From: Isohypsibius dastychi | Lineage: Eukaryota > Tardigrada > Eutardigrada > Parachela > Isohypsibiidae | Direction: 5' to 3' | Assembly (NCBI GenBank): GCA_034696485.1 | Contig: JAQIWT010001130.1 | Location: 1-12,290 of the forward strand | Length of the DNA stretch: 12,290 nt | Shown here: one piece after another, positions 1 to 9,000 of the stretch | Numbering within the stretch: the first letter of the stretch is position 1 | How the letters are laid out: each line of letters starts with the position of its first letter | Program-made: the position numbers and the translations under genes | Notes under the pieces: generated by a model | Database searches by the model: none | The model's input: the letters and a program-made list of their open reading frames with translations, nothing else | Told to the model about the DNA's origin: nothing

Positions 1-592
1 TCCTCTGGTATATTCGTGATGTGCAGTCTGCAAAAACACGGAAGCGATATGGCACCGATCCGCACAAACACCTCCATCGACGCTCGAACCCCCAAATGAA
101 CTCCAGATCCAAGTAGGTCGTATTTCTGAACAATCCGCTCAGGTAATCTCTTTCGTGGGTGATTTGCAGACTCGTATGCGCTGGGCGGATGACGCCGTCG
201 AACACCGAGGTGTCCCGAAACACGTGAGAGCACCCGAGAAAAACCTCTTGAAAGATCTGGATATGCTTCACGCGGGTGAGGTCAATCTGCCAAAACCAAC
301 GAAGACGCCGGAGCTCATCGAGCCCTTCATCTCAACCAGTTCACAGACGATGGCGAGGTCCACGTGTAAGAGTCTCGTGCCCTCGACATGCAGAGCAGCA
401 GCGCCGAGTGCGGCTGTGGTCCTTAGTGTTCCGTTGCTCTGCACCACGCACACTGTGACGCCTCGATGGTAAGGGTAATCATTACATGTAATCGTTTAAT
501 CGTTTAAAGATGTCTGGTGGAAGAATGTCCAATCTGGAAGAACGGTGAGGATGAGGAAGTCTAGCGGGTACGATGAATAAGAATAATTGCAT
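1..592 (-). pseudogene. Broken or mis-called gene fragment, left-edge partial, possibly F-box-like
   Basis: No function is assigned. Three stop-bounded minus-strand segments look protein-like but lie in different frames. The first (592 down to 482) begins with a Met and contains LDILPPDIFKRLNDYM, which weakly resembles the first helix of an F-box. The second is open from about 495 to 268 and includes LLHVDLAIVCELVEMKG. The third is open from 331 off the left edge with no stop in 110 codons, contains no Met, and begins LDELRRLRWFWQIDLTR. One extra base in the CCC run at 323-325 (GGG on the minus strand) would put the second and third in one frame. The join between first and second would need an intron or another lesion. 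The plus strand is also open at about 20-472, but its translation is less protein-like. A decayed gene, a sequencing error or unrecognised introns all remain possible. Confidence 0.35.
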
Positions 593-641
593 CTCATTCA
601 CTTCACAGTCTTCTCTTCCGGGGTGAATTCCAAAGACGATT

Positions 642-1526
642 TTAGTGTCGCTTTTTAAAAGCAGATTGAAGTAGACTCCATGCATTTCCTCCTATCAAAT
701 TTGACCTAGATGCCAGTTCTAGTAACTTCTCTTCTTCGACCCCGTTAAAATGAGCAACATCGTTCCCTTTCTTCTTCCAGCCTGATGCTGCCCTGGAAAA
801 TTCACTCAGAGTCATGTCCATACCACTACCAATCAAAAACATTTCCCTGTATGTGGCTTCAATTTCGTCTTGGTCAGCCTTCTCGACAGTATACATAACT
901 CTTCCACCTTCCCCAATGTTTACATCAACTCCAACTTTGCTTTGAACGATGAGGTTGGCAGCCCAAAAACTATCAATGTTTCGGTTCCGGAGATAAGGAG
1001 AGGATAATTTATTGAAGAAATCTTCTTCTAGCATCGTCACTACCTGTCGCAAAGCAAGTCGTCTCTTATCCTCTTCTGTTTGTTTACGTTCTTGTTCGAA
1101 GTGACCTATTATTGCATTCATTCTTTCTTTGGTATCGTTTATTTCAATCTCCATCTTGTCGAACCGATTAAATACGCCTGCCATGACCTGCTCAGTATGG
1201 TTTTGCTGGATCCTGAGTTTCTTGAGTTCGGCATCGGTGCTAAACCTTACTATCGCAGATGTTCGCAGGGCATCCGATACTTCTCTGTCCTTTTCTTTGA
1301 TCCAACTTGGAATACTTTGCTCCATCTTGATATCAAGACAGCACTCTGAATCCGATTGACCGAAGGTAATTGAGTAGAAGTGTGAGAGGGAAAAGCTGCC
1401 GGTAGATAACAATTCTATCGCGGTTTTCGACGTGTTGATCAAACACACCCCTTTAAATTTTGTATTTCTTCGTCTGCCTTTTCTCGCTGTGTCATTTTCA
1501 TCTCTTTCCTTTTGCTCTATTTCCAT
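642..1526 (-). CDS. Hypothetical coiled-coil protein, 294 aa
   Basis: I do not recognise this protein. The frame runs from an ATG with A at -3 and G at +4 to a TAA. A second well-placed ATG at 1325 (Met68) would give a 227-residue form lacking a less conserved-looking basic leader, and either start is possible. Residues about 100-160 are rich in Glu, Lys, Arg and Gln with heptad-like spacing and are probably a coiled coil. The C-terminal part (about 162-294) looks globular, with aromatic residues, a GEGGRVMYTV stretch near 205 and the segment KKKGNDVAHF near 251-260. There is no signal peptide or membrane segment. Base composition looks more AT-rich than in the GTPase genes to the right, which may mark a lineage-specific gene. 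It lies on the same strand as the zinc-ribbon GTPase, 470 bp downstream of it. Its real exon structure at the 5' end is uncertain. Confidence 0.5.
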   Translation of the reverse strand: MEIEQKERDENDTARKGRRRNTKFKGVCLINTSKTAIELLSTGSFSLSHFYSITFGQSDSECCLDIKMEQSIPSWIKEKDREVSDALRTSAIVRFSTDAELKKLRIQQNHTEQVMAGVFNRFDKMEIEINDTKERMNAIIGHFEQERKQTEEDKRRLALRQVVTMLEEDFFNKLSSPYLRNRNIDSFWAANLIVQSKVGVDVNIGEGGRVMYTVEKADQDEIEATYREMFLIGSGMDMTLSEFSRAASGWKKKGNDVAHFNGVEEEKLLELASRSNLIGGNAWSLLQSAFKKRH

Positions 1527-1996
1527 ATTGTGGTGGCGATAATAATAGCGAGGAACTCGATCCTACGTCATTATCTGCAATACCTCGTACCTTCGATCGA
1601 AGGTACCTCGAGGTACCTGAGGTACCTTTACTTACAGCTTTACTGGGTGGCGAATTACGTATCGTAATCGTCAAATTCTAGATGACTTTCGAAAGGGGCA
1701 CTTTAGGGGGGATTTTTATCGTCTTTTCTGAAAAGGTATCCCATTGTTATATATATTTAATTTTTTATGGCTGGTTATATTATATGCTGGGTTATGGGAT
1801 GCGATGGCGGAGTAGAGGTTACGGTAATTAACCTTTTTACCAATACATTTACTTTCCACGCAAAGCAAAAGTCGTAGAAACTGAAATATATCTCTATACA
1901 TGCGCGGTGTCCTGACGACTGTCTCTTTTTCGAGAACGGGCCTGGTTGCACATATGTGCGGCTCTCCTGCTGTATGTGGATGCGGTAAATTTCCCA
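1527..1996. promoter_or_regulatory. Intergenic region upstream of the coiled-coil gene
   Basis: This is the gap between the stop of the zinc-ribbon GTPase gene and the start of the coiled-coil gene, both on the minus strand. It should hold the 3' end of the first and the promoter of the second. It contains a very AT-rich block at about 1738-1785 and the GGTACC palindrome cluster listed separately. Short frames here (for example minus 1997-1716, which begins with GTG) look accidental. Confidence 0.4.
1587..1627. repeat. Cluster of overlapping GGTACC palindromes
   Basis: Positions 1587-1606 form a perfect 20-bp palindrome (GTACCTTCGATCGAAGGTAC). Positions 1601-1618 form a perfect 18-bp palindrome (AGGTACCTCGAGGTACCT). 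Positions 1611-1627 form a 17-bp palindrome apart from its centre base. GGTACCT recurs at 1602, 1612 and 1621, so the block is a short tandem array of inverted units spaced 9-10 bp apart. It lies 61-101 bp upstream of the ATG at 1526 and could be an operator-like binding array, a cruciform-prone site or the remnant of a small inverted-repeat element. Confidence 0.8.
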
Positions 1997-4051
1997 CTAA
2001 ATGTGAAGGGGGCCGGATCGACCCGATGTTGCGGCCGCCGTTGGCGCTCTGGCGGTCCCCGGGGCTATGAATACGCTCTTACCAGACAGATTCTGGATGA
2101 CGTTCGTGATATAGGAGATGCGTTTCCTTAGGTCTTGCTGCACATGCATATCGGTGATGGTAACGAGCTCATATTCCCAAAGCTGGACAATGCAATCTAG
2201 TTCAGCGGCCAGATTAAAGCCAGAGGCTATCTCTCGCAACTTGACGCAGAGAGTTTCGATATCCACCATGAGATTATCCAATATTTCCTCTAGAGTGTTG
2301 AGATCTTGCTCAGCTTGAGAAAGTGCCTTACCGTGCGCAGCCTCCTGCTGGACACAGTCCTCATGCTTGGCCTTCATGTCATCAAGGGTGCGCTCGACGG
2401 TCTCTTTGCGATGGATCCACTTTTTGTTGTCATGGTAGTGGTTGGCTGGGGGGCAGGAAACCTCAGGGGATGCCCTTATACAAAGAGTACATGCGCCTGA
2501 CCCACCCTGAAAGCATGCACAGTTACCAAAGGCAGGGTCTCCTGCAGTTTTGATCTCCTGCAGACCACAGTGTTCATGACAAGTGATTTGGTGCACTGTG
2601 CAGTTGGTGTTGTGCGAGATTGTGTCGACGGTCTCCCAGCGATCAACTTCTTCCTGGACTATGAAGTTCTTGTACAGGTCCTTATCGGCGTTGGCGCGTG
2701 ATTGCAGAATCTTGGCTTGCTCAATCTTCTGCCTCACCTGATCCAGATTATGAATCTCCCCCATGACGTCGGCCATCTTCGACTTGAGCATGTCACGGGT
2801 CTCACGCATCACTGCAAAATCTTTTGTGGGCATCGGATGCCCCTGGGTAACTTGACTGAGCAAGTCGTTCATCGACCGCATGGCCTTTTCCCAACATGGA
2901 AGGAGCTCCTCGTCGACCTCCTGTTGAGTCCAAGACTTGGGATTGGTGGTGAAAAAGTTGTTCTGAAAGTAGAAAATGTTCTTGGGCTCAATGCGCTGGC
3001 CCTGGGGCATGAGGTTGGATTCAAGGACCTGAATGTTGAAGTTGCACGAAGTCTTCATACAGTTGGTGAAGGCTACAGCCACTGATTTCAACACTGAATT
3101 GGGAAGATTGCCACTGGTGCCCGAGAAATTTTCAAGGTCAGTCTCGCATGTGTTGATATTGAGGAAGCAAACCTACCGAAAACGTTGAAGCATCGACTTC
3201 ATGCAAATGTCAAATCGCGAAGTCGTCCCATTAACGACGATGAGGATAAAATCGAGGTAGTCGAGCTTGGAACAGAAGGTGAGGATGTTCGCCACATTTG
3301 CAGCGTCTTGCTTCACTCCCTTAGTGTCCGCAAGACCAGGACTGTCGATGAGTTCAAAATGTGATCCATTAGCATGGACGAACTTGTAGCAAATGCACTC
3401 TGTTGTCTGTGCCACAGATGTGTCCGTGGGGTTTGCTTCGGCTGTCCCGACAGCATCCTTTTCCGTGGGCTTTAAATATTTGGTGCTGATAAGAACTTTG
3501 AGATTCTTGACGGATCCACCACGAAAGAAGTTGCACATTACGTTGATCATTGTCGACTTGCCGGATCCAGTTTGTCCGATCACAAGGATTCGATACGGCT
3601 GGCTGGCTCCCCTTGCCCCTTTCGGAAGCTGGTAGGTTGGTAATGAACCGGTTTGAGTGGTCTTTGTTGCGGGCACTGATGCAGGTATTACTGGGACAGT
3701 TTCGTGCAAAGAGGTACCGTTCGCCTGCTGATCAGCTGTAACGCTTCCTTTCCGGACTTCGCGCCAGCTAGGCAGGGCGATTGATTGTGTCGACGTTGGA
3801 GGTCCGTCCTGTGCATACTCAACCACGGTCGCTGTTGGTACCTGTTGTTGTTGGCCGTGAGTGGCGCGTGAGGTTCCTTCATTTCCAGCGGCTCGTTTTG
3901 TCCCGCAATGCCCACAGTAATTTGCATCGGCTTCGAGTAAGGCCAAACAATTTAGACAATTGCTTGAGACCGCGACACTAGCTGCACAACTCTTGCAGAA
4001 CTTGGACGCAAGGTTGCACTCCGCAGAGCACTTTGGGCACGTGAGACTCAT
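1997..4051 (-). CDS. Zinc-ribbon AIG1-like P-loop GTPase, 663 aa, two exons
   Basis: Exon 1 is 4051-3177 and exon 2 is 3113-1997. Residues 5-22 (CxxC...CxxC) and 32-49 (CxxC...CxxC) form two zinc ribbons, a double zinc-ribbon arrangement. A Gln/Thr/Pro-rich linker follows to about 150. The G domain starts at about 153: the P-loop is GQTGSGKST (159-167) and G3 is DSPGLADTKG (236-245). The G4 position reads AFTNC (306-310) instead of the usual [NT]KxD. A helical region (about 355-455) leads to a Cys/His cluster, with H459, C463, C470, C474, C490, C492, C500, C503, C512, H517 and H519, then a helical tail. In its first 39 residues the G domain is identical at 25 positions to that of the divergent plus-strand gene, so the two are paralogues. 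Expected activity is GTP binding and hydrolysis, probably with oligomerisation. No signal peptide or transmembrane segment is visible. The biological role is unknown. Confidence 0.85.
3114..3176 (-). other. Spliceosomal intron in the zinc-ribbon GTPase gene (63 nt)
   Basis: The donor is GTAGGT, the branch site CTGAC lies about 25 nt before the acceptor, and the acceptor is CACCAG. Without splicing, exon 1 stops at a TAG at 3175-3173. Removing 63 nt joins CG to T to make Arg292 and gives QRFRGNLPNSVLKSVAVAFTN across the junction. This lines up residue for residue, without gaps, with ARFKNSLPDAVLSNIVVVFTN in the plus-strand paralogue. Confidence 0.9.
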
Positions 4052-4085
4052 TTTGGAAAAGCGGATAGGGGCGAAATATACCCGG

Positions 4086-4311
4086 TTATGAAGGCTTGAC
4101 TTGTTCGTCTGAGTTATCGTTGTTCCGAATGATCCAAGTATCGGTCTTCAAGGGGAAGGTGCAACGAGTGGTCATACCGTGCTGCGGTCCACCAGTGGTG
4201 AGGCCGACGATTCTTCGATGATCGTTGATTGCTTGAAGCTCTAGAGGGGTGGAGCGAATTGTGTACGATGTCAACACATGGCTGGAGGGATTCAAGGCCG
4301 CTTTGTGAATC
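4086..4311 (-). other. Short open frame upstream of the zinc-ribbon GTPase, possible gene relic
   Basis: The stretch is open from the stop at about 4311 to a TAA at 4086 and ends 34 bp before the GTPase start codon. It has no good initiating ATG near its beginning. The translation includes SYTIRSTPLELQAINDH and later TTGGPQHGMTTRCTFPL followed by DTWII. It faintly recalls a jacalin-like beta-strand repeat. It may be a decayed gene fragment, a missed upstream exon, or simply the 5' leader of the GTPase mRNA. Confidence 0.2.
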
Positions 4312-4700
4312 TAGGTTTAGTTTTTAGACTACGCTAATATAAGATGATTTGATTTTTAAATTAATGGGGAGACGGAGAATATTGGACGCACGACTGATTC
4401 GTCACCGCGCATGGAACAGGGATGGTATGAGGGCGTCGCCGCGATATGCATGTACTCGATGATGACGATGACTTTGAATCAAGACGGATGAAGACAAATC
4501 TTCTCGCCGTTCCGAGTCTATCCTGATATTTTGGATTCAAATTTGATTTTCCATTCCGAAAACCCTCGCGCTCGCTCCTCCTAATAATCGTCGCATCGCG
4601 TATGCAAAATCGAATAATGTGACGCATTTTCCTGTGGTTTTCCCACTCGCTGATCCCCTAGAAAGCGTTATTTATATACTTTATAAAATATGGTATTATG

Positions 4701-4716
4701 CCACATATATATGTGG
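4701..4716. repeat. Perfect 16-bp palindrome CCACATATATATGTGG
   Basis: The sequence equals its own reverse complement over all 16 bp, and the symmetry stops at the flanking bases. It lies 650 bp upstream of the zinc-ribbon GTPase start and 1350 bp upstream of the plus-strand GTPase start. It could bind a dimeric regulator, but the alternating AT core may be chance. Confidence 0.7.
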
Positions 4717-5978
4717 TGGCGTGGCCGCATAAAGCAGCACCCGCAATTCTATTCGCATGATGAAAATGCATGCATTGAACGGTATCATCATCGCGCGGCG
4801 TCTGTCGTGGGTGTGCCCAAAAGAAAAGCGACTAATTGGGGGAGAAGCACAACACAACGAACGAGTCACACACGACACAAATGGCAGCCCAATGCTGCTG
4901 AGCGTCACATGTAATCCGAGCCGACGGGAATCAGGCACACTGTATTCCCCAATAAAGAAGAGAAAAAAAAAGGTTTGATACAGCACGATAGATTTTCAAA
5001 TAAAAGATTATAGCGTGGAATAAAATATGTTTCTTTTGTAGTAGTTAAATGCGACGTGATCATAATTGGACTCCCACACAACCACAACCACTTAACACAT
5101 ATAAGAGCGCGATGCATGAATTATCACCCAACTTATTATAAAGTAATAGGAACCTGTTCCTGCTTGCTCGCTTGTGATGCGCAATAATCGCATTTTGTTA
5201 ACCTGTTCCTTCTTCATCGAATAAAGCGGAATGGTCGCTCTGGTAATGCAATCATATGTAAAGTCTTCTTCCCTTATTAGATCCTATAATTCATCTACTA
5301 TTCCCTATTTTTTAAAACGATGACTTGCTCGAATCCACGGTGCGTCTATTCCCTCTGCATTATGTATTTTGGGTGCCTAATATTTGGTGACATGGAGGGT
5401 CCAACGAGTATGTAAGGGGAAGAAGAAAGTGCGTCATCGACCTCTTGCTAATACATGAAGCGGTCACACACTCTCATCTGCCGGTGCGATAGCATGTATT
5501 ATCTAATTGAAAAAACTAGAACGGCATCGTGCGCGTGGACCGCCATACAAATCCCAAACTTCTCGATTCACCTCTCACCTTTTATATTTTGTTATTTTCG
5601 AATTTTGAATTTCTTGTGCTTGTGGACACCACAACAGATTTTCGCAACTCGCCACGCGCACATTCTGATTTGAGCCACACATATTTTATAAATGTCAATA
5701 TTAAAGGGAGCAATACTCCTAATATTTGGGGAGCAGATCGTTACCAGAGTACCCGCTTCCCCAATCCTTCTCGATTTTCGACCTAGCCACCGTTGCTACA
5801 TCTTCATCAGAGCGTATGACGGCAGATAAACAAATAGTCACTACTTGAACATATGCTGACTCTCTATTGAATCGCGCAATATAACGGGTTGAGGCAAGTG
5901 CGAAGGAACGCCCGTGGATCATTCAAACGAAGAGACCATACATAGCCGCGTCGATCATAGGAACATTGAGCTTAGAGA

Positions 5979-6054
5979 GTGAGAAACACTACCAAGCCTT
6001 TACAGAGCCGCCAAGACCTGTTGCTGACGTTCCCGTATCTTCTCTGATTCCCAG
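5979..6054 (+). other. Candidate 5' leader intron of the BAR-like GTPase gene (76 nt)
   Basis: The donor is GTGAGA at 5979. A branch-like CTGAC lies in the stretch just after 6020, followed by a pyrimidine-rich run and a CAG acceptor ending at 6054. Splicing would join A5978 to TG at 6055-6056 and create an in-frame ATG four codons before the ATG at 6066. The elements fit fungal consensus, but no transcript evidence is available here. Confidence 0.35.
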
Positions 6055-6065
6055 TGACCACAACC

Positions 6066-9000
6066 ATGGGCGATCAAGAGTCAAGCAAGATGGAAGATGG
6101 TATGGGGCCTACTCCAGCAGCACAATTGCCGAACCGCTCGATGAGGCGATTTTCCTTCAAGAACACAGCAGCTAGTTTGATTACCGTACGTCAACCAAGC
6201 AAGCAGGGGAATTTCATTGGGTTGGCGATAAACGCGCTCATGCGAGGTCTCTGTATGTTCGCCGGATCGGATTGGGAAAGTCAACCCAGACGGCATGACA
6301 TGGAACTACTTGCGGGTTACAAACGAGACATGAAGGAGCTCGAGCGCGAATTGCGGAGCTTGGAATCCAGTCTTCGCGTCCTGGAAAATAGCATTTCGAC
6401 GGCCGAGGGAGCCATTCTGGAGGTCATGGATGTAATTGACAAGGTCGTTGAGATGGAGCATGGATCGACTGTCAGCCAAAGCCTTGCGAAAAGCATCGAA
6501 GATGTGAAACAATACTTGGAAACGATACAGCCTCAATGCCGATCACAAAGCTTGGCTCGCTTTTACGGGACGACCAACCATGAGCTTCACAAGTTTATCG
6601 AGAGCTTTGTCACGATCTCTCATGCGGAAAAGGCCGCCGACGTTGCAGCGCGTGGTCTTCGGGCGGCGGAGTCACCACGATTTCTCCCCAGTTCGAACAA
6701 CAAGCCTGCAGAAATCAAACAGAGTCGAGTGAGGCGGGACATCAAGAACCGCTCCAAGGAATACGAGGCAGCGTCAGCATATTTGATGGAGGAGATGACG
6801 AGATTGATTGAAAACAAGTCCCAGTGGATCCGAGAGGTTGCTGACCATTTTCTCACGATGGAGGCCGAGTACCAAGCAGGCATTGTGGCTGAGCTAGAGG
6901 GCTGGACGCATCACATCTATGTTGGGGAGCCTAGAAGTGATCAAATTGCCACTCTGAACATCTCCTCCGCGCCGCTCGCCTCCGCACATACTTCAAGGCG
7001 CATCGAAAGCCGCCTCTCACAAAACTCGGATGGGGGCCGATTATGGGGCGTAATCCGACGAGTTAGCACCGCATTTGGTGAAGTCGTGCTTAGCAATCAG
7101 CAAGATGACGAGCAAATGAGCGAGTTTCGATACGCGCTGCAGCGTTTAAGTCGCTTGGTCACGCTTGGACGAGACATCGTGGCCAAGTTGAACGCTGTGG
7201 AGTCGCTCATGGATCACCAAAGCTTTGCATACTCGCGTGTGGCAACCTCTTTTGGGACACTCCTGAGGACCGATCAATCGCTAGAGGGGACAACGATGCG
7301 TAAGGCACTTGAGCTCTTTGCCAGAGAGGAAAGCGTATTGGCGTCCTCCACCTGGATGTCGGTTAAAAAGGTCGCAGAGACCGCTGTAAATGAGTTGTCG
7401 ATTGAGATCAAGCAAGCCGAACTCGAACTAGCAACACTCGGCCAGGACCATGTTCAAGTGATCCGCGCCGCCATTCAAGACCGAGATCAGCTCTTGGCGG
7501 CTCAAAAGCAGTATGAGCAACAAAAGCGCAATACGGAGGAGACGGCCATAGCAACCATTCCGGATTCAGATGGCGAGACGGGCAGTCAGGCGAGGGCATC
7601 CACAGCCAGAGACGACCAGTCTCAGACTTCAAGCAGAAAACGGGGCACCGAGTCCACCAAACTCATATCACAGGCAGACCTGGACAAGGCTGAAGCGCGC
7701 ATCGCATCGGCCCAACAAGCTTACTCGCAAGCGTGCGCTGCACTTGGAGAGCGCTTGCAGTTCTCAGCATGCCGCGAAAGATTTCTGTCTTCTGTGGTCT
7801 CTGGCCTGCATGCCGCCGCGAAGGAATACCACCAGCGAATGAAGCTGCTTGTAGCCCCACTTGCAACCTCCGCGTCACGCAGCAAGATTAAACTTAAAGG
7901 GAATGCCGACTTTGATGGGCGCCTCGCGTCATCGAGCCTAAGCCAGAGCACGAATCGTCTAGATAAGACATCTGCGGCTCACCAACAGGCATCAGGTCCC
8001 GCTCCGGAGCCACTGCAGCAGCCTTTGGCTTCTTCGGCTCAGCAGGGGCTGCAGCCAGTTGCTGAGAAGCCGGCCAGCGTTCTCACTCCCTTCCAGACCC
8101 TGAAAGCACCCGCGAAGAGCTACTCTATTGTAGTGGTTGGCGAGACAGGATCCGGCAAGTCAACCTTACTCAATGCATGTTGCAACTTCTTCCGTGAGGG
8201 ATCGCTTGAGAACCTACGCATCCTCATTCCGACCAAGACTCCGTCGAACGCCACGGAGAGGGATTCCCCTTTGAACGTGGAGGGTGATCCCAACAATCAG
8301 ACCGCGGCCCAGACCCAGAAAACGACTTCTTATCGATTCGAAGTGAAGGAGAAAACCATCACGATTATCGACACCCCAGGGCTGGCCGATACGCGGGGCA
8401 CCAAGCAAGATGACAACAACATGGACATGATCATCCGAGCGTGCACTCAGGCGACTAACCTTCAAGCCATCGTGTTTGTTTTCAACGGCACCCAACCCCG
8501 ATTCACACTGACGATGCAGACGGTGATCGCCCGCTTCAAGAACAGTCTTCCAGACGCCGTGCTGAGCAACATCGTGGTCGTGTTCACCAATACCACGAAG
8601 CTGGAGTGTAACCTGACGCCGGAGATGTTCGAGACCAAATTTCTCCAGGGGAAGAAGTTAGAGAAATACGTATACATGCAGAACTCGACATTCAAGTCGG
8701 AGACGGTCGACAAGTTGAGCGACTTTGACACTCGCCAAAAGCTGCTTGGTGACCCCGAGACCCGGTCTGAGCTTGAGATCCCGTGGAGACGATCAATGGA
8801 CGCCCTGGCCGAGCTATTCTCCCGCACCAATACACTGGCCAGTGTGAGTGGAGACTACTTTGCCGAGATGCAGGCGAAGCGTGATGAGATCAAGAGCAAG
8901 ATGGCGGGGTTGCTGACGGAGATCGCCATGATGGAGAAGACCCGACAGAAAATTGTTGCCGCGGAAACCATGCGCATCAAGGCTGGGCTAGACGAGAGCG

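Larger units (their letters stand above)
4052..6065. promoter_or_regulatory. 2-kb shared upstream region between divergent GTPase genes
   Basis: No convincing gene is seen here. Short frames on both strands have low-complexity or arginine-rich, noncoding-like translations. The interval must carry both promoters and 5' leaders. Visible items are a 16-bp palindrome at 4701-4716, a 12-bp palindrome AATGCATGCATT at 4765-4776, AATAAA on the plus strand at 4951, 4999, 5019 and 5220, the direct repeat AACCTGTTCCT at 5151-5161 and 5200-5210, and the 12-mer CCTAATATTTGG at 5376-5387 and 5718-5729. Several AT-rich stretches could act as TATA-like elements, but none can be singled out. Confidence 0.5.

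Noticed and set aside
75-100. GGTTCGAG-like sequence on the minus strand, as a possible tRNA T-arm
   Set aside because: The flanking bases do not form a T stem and no acceptor or anticodon arm can be drawn.
1716-1997. 93-codon minus-strand frame after the zinc-ribbon GTPase stop
   Set aside because: It starts at GTG, runs through an AT-rich block, and has no similarity to the paralogue's tail.
2702-3085. 127-codon plus-strand frame opposite the zinc-ribbon GTPase
   Set aside because: It is a shadow of exon 2; the minus strand matches the paralogue throughout.
4361-4627. 88-codon minus-strand frame
   Set aside because: Arg/Ser-rich translation with a simple Ser run from a GAT/GAC-rich stretch; it looks accidental.
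4690-4978. Overlapping plus-strand frames of about 73 codons followed by AATAAA motifs
   Set aside because: Arg/His/Lys-rich translations with no domain pattern; the AATAAA motifs lie in generally AT-rich DNA.
4677-5145. TACTTTATAA at 4677-4686 with its reverse complement at 5136-5145, as possible terminal inverted repeats of a small transposon
   Set aside because: Only 10 bp, AT-rich, with no flanking target duplication that I can see and no further extension; chance is likely.
5966-6175. 69-codon plus-strand frame overlapping the start of the BAR-like GTPase
   Set aside because: It begins at TTG in another frame and is overlapped by the much longer, domain-bearing frame.
8462-8830. 122-codon antisense frame inside the large GTPase
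   Set aside because: It mirrors the codon pattern of the true coding strand, which has a clear G domain here.
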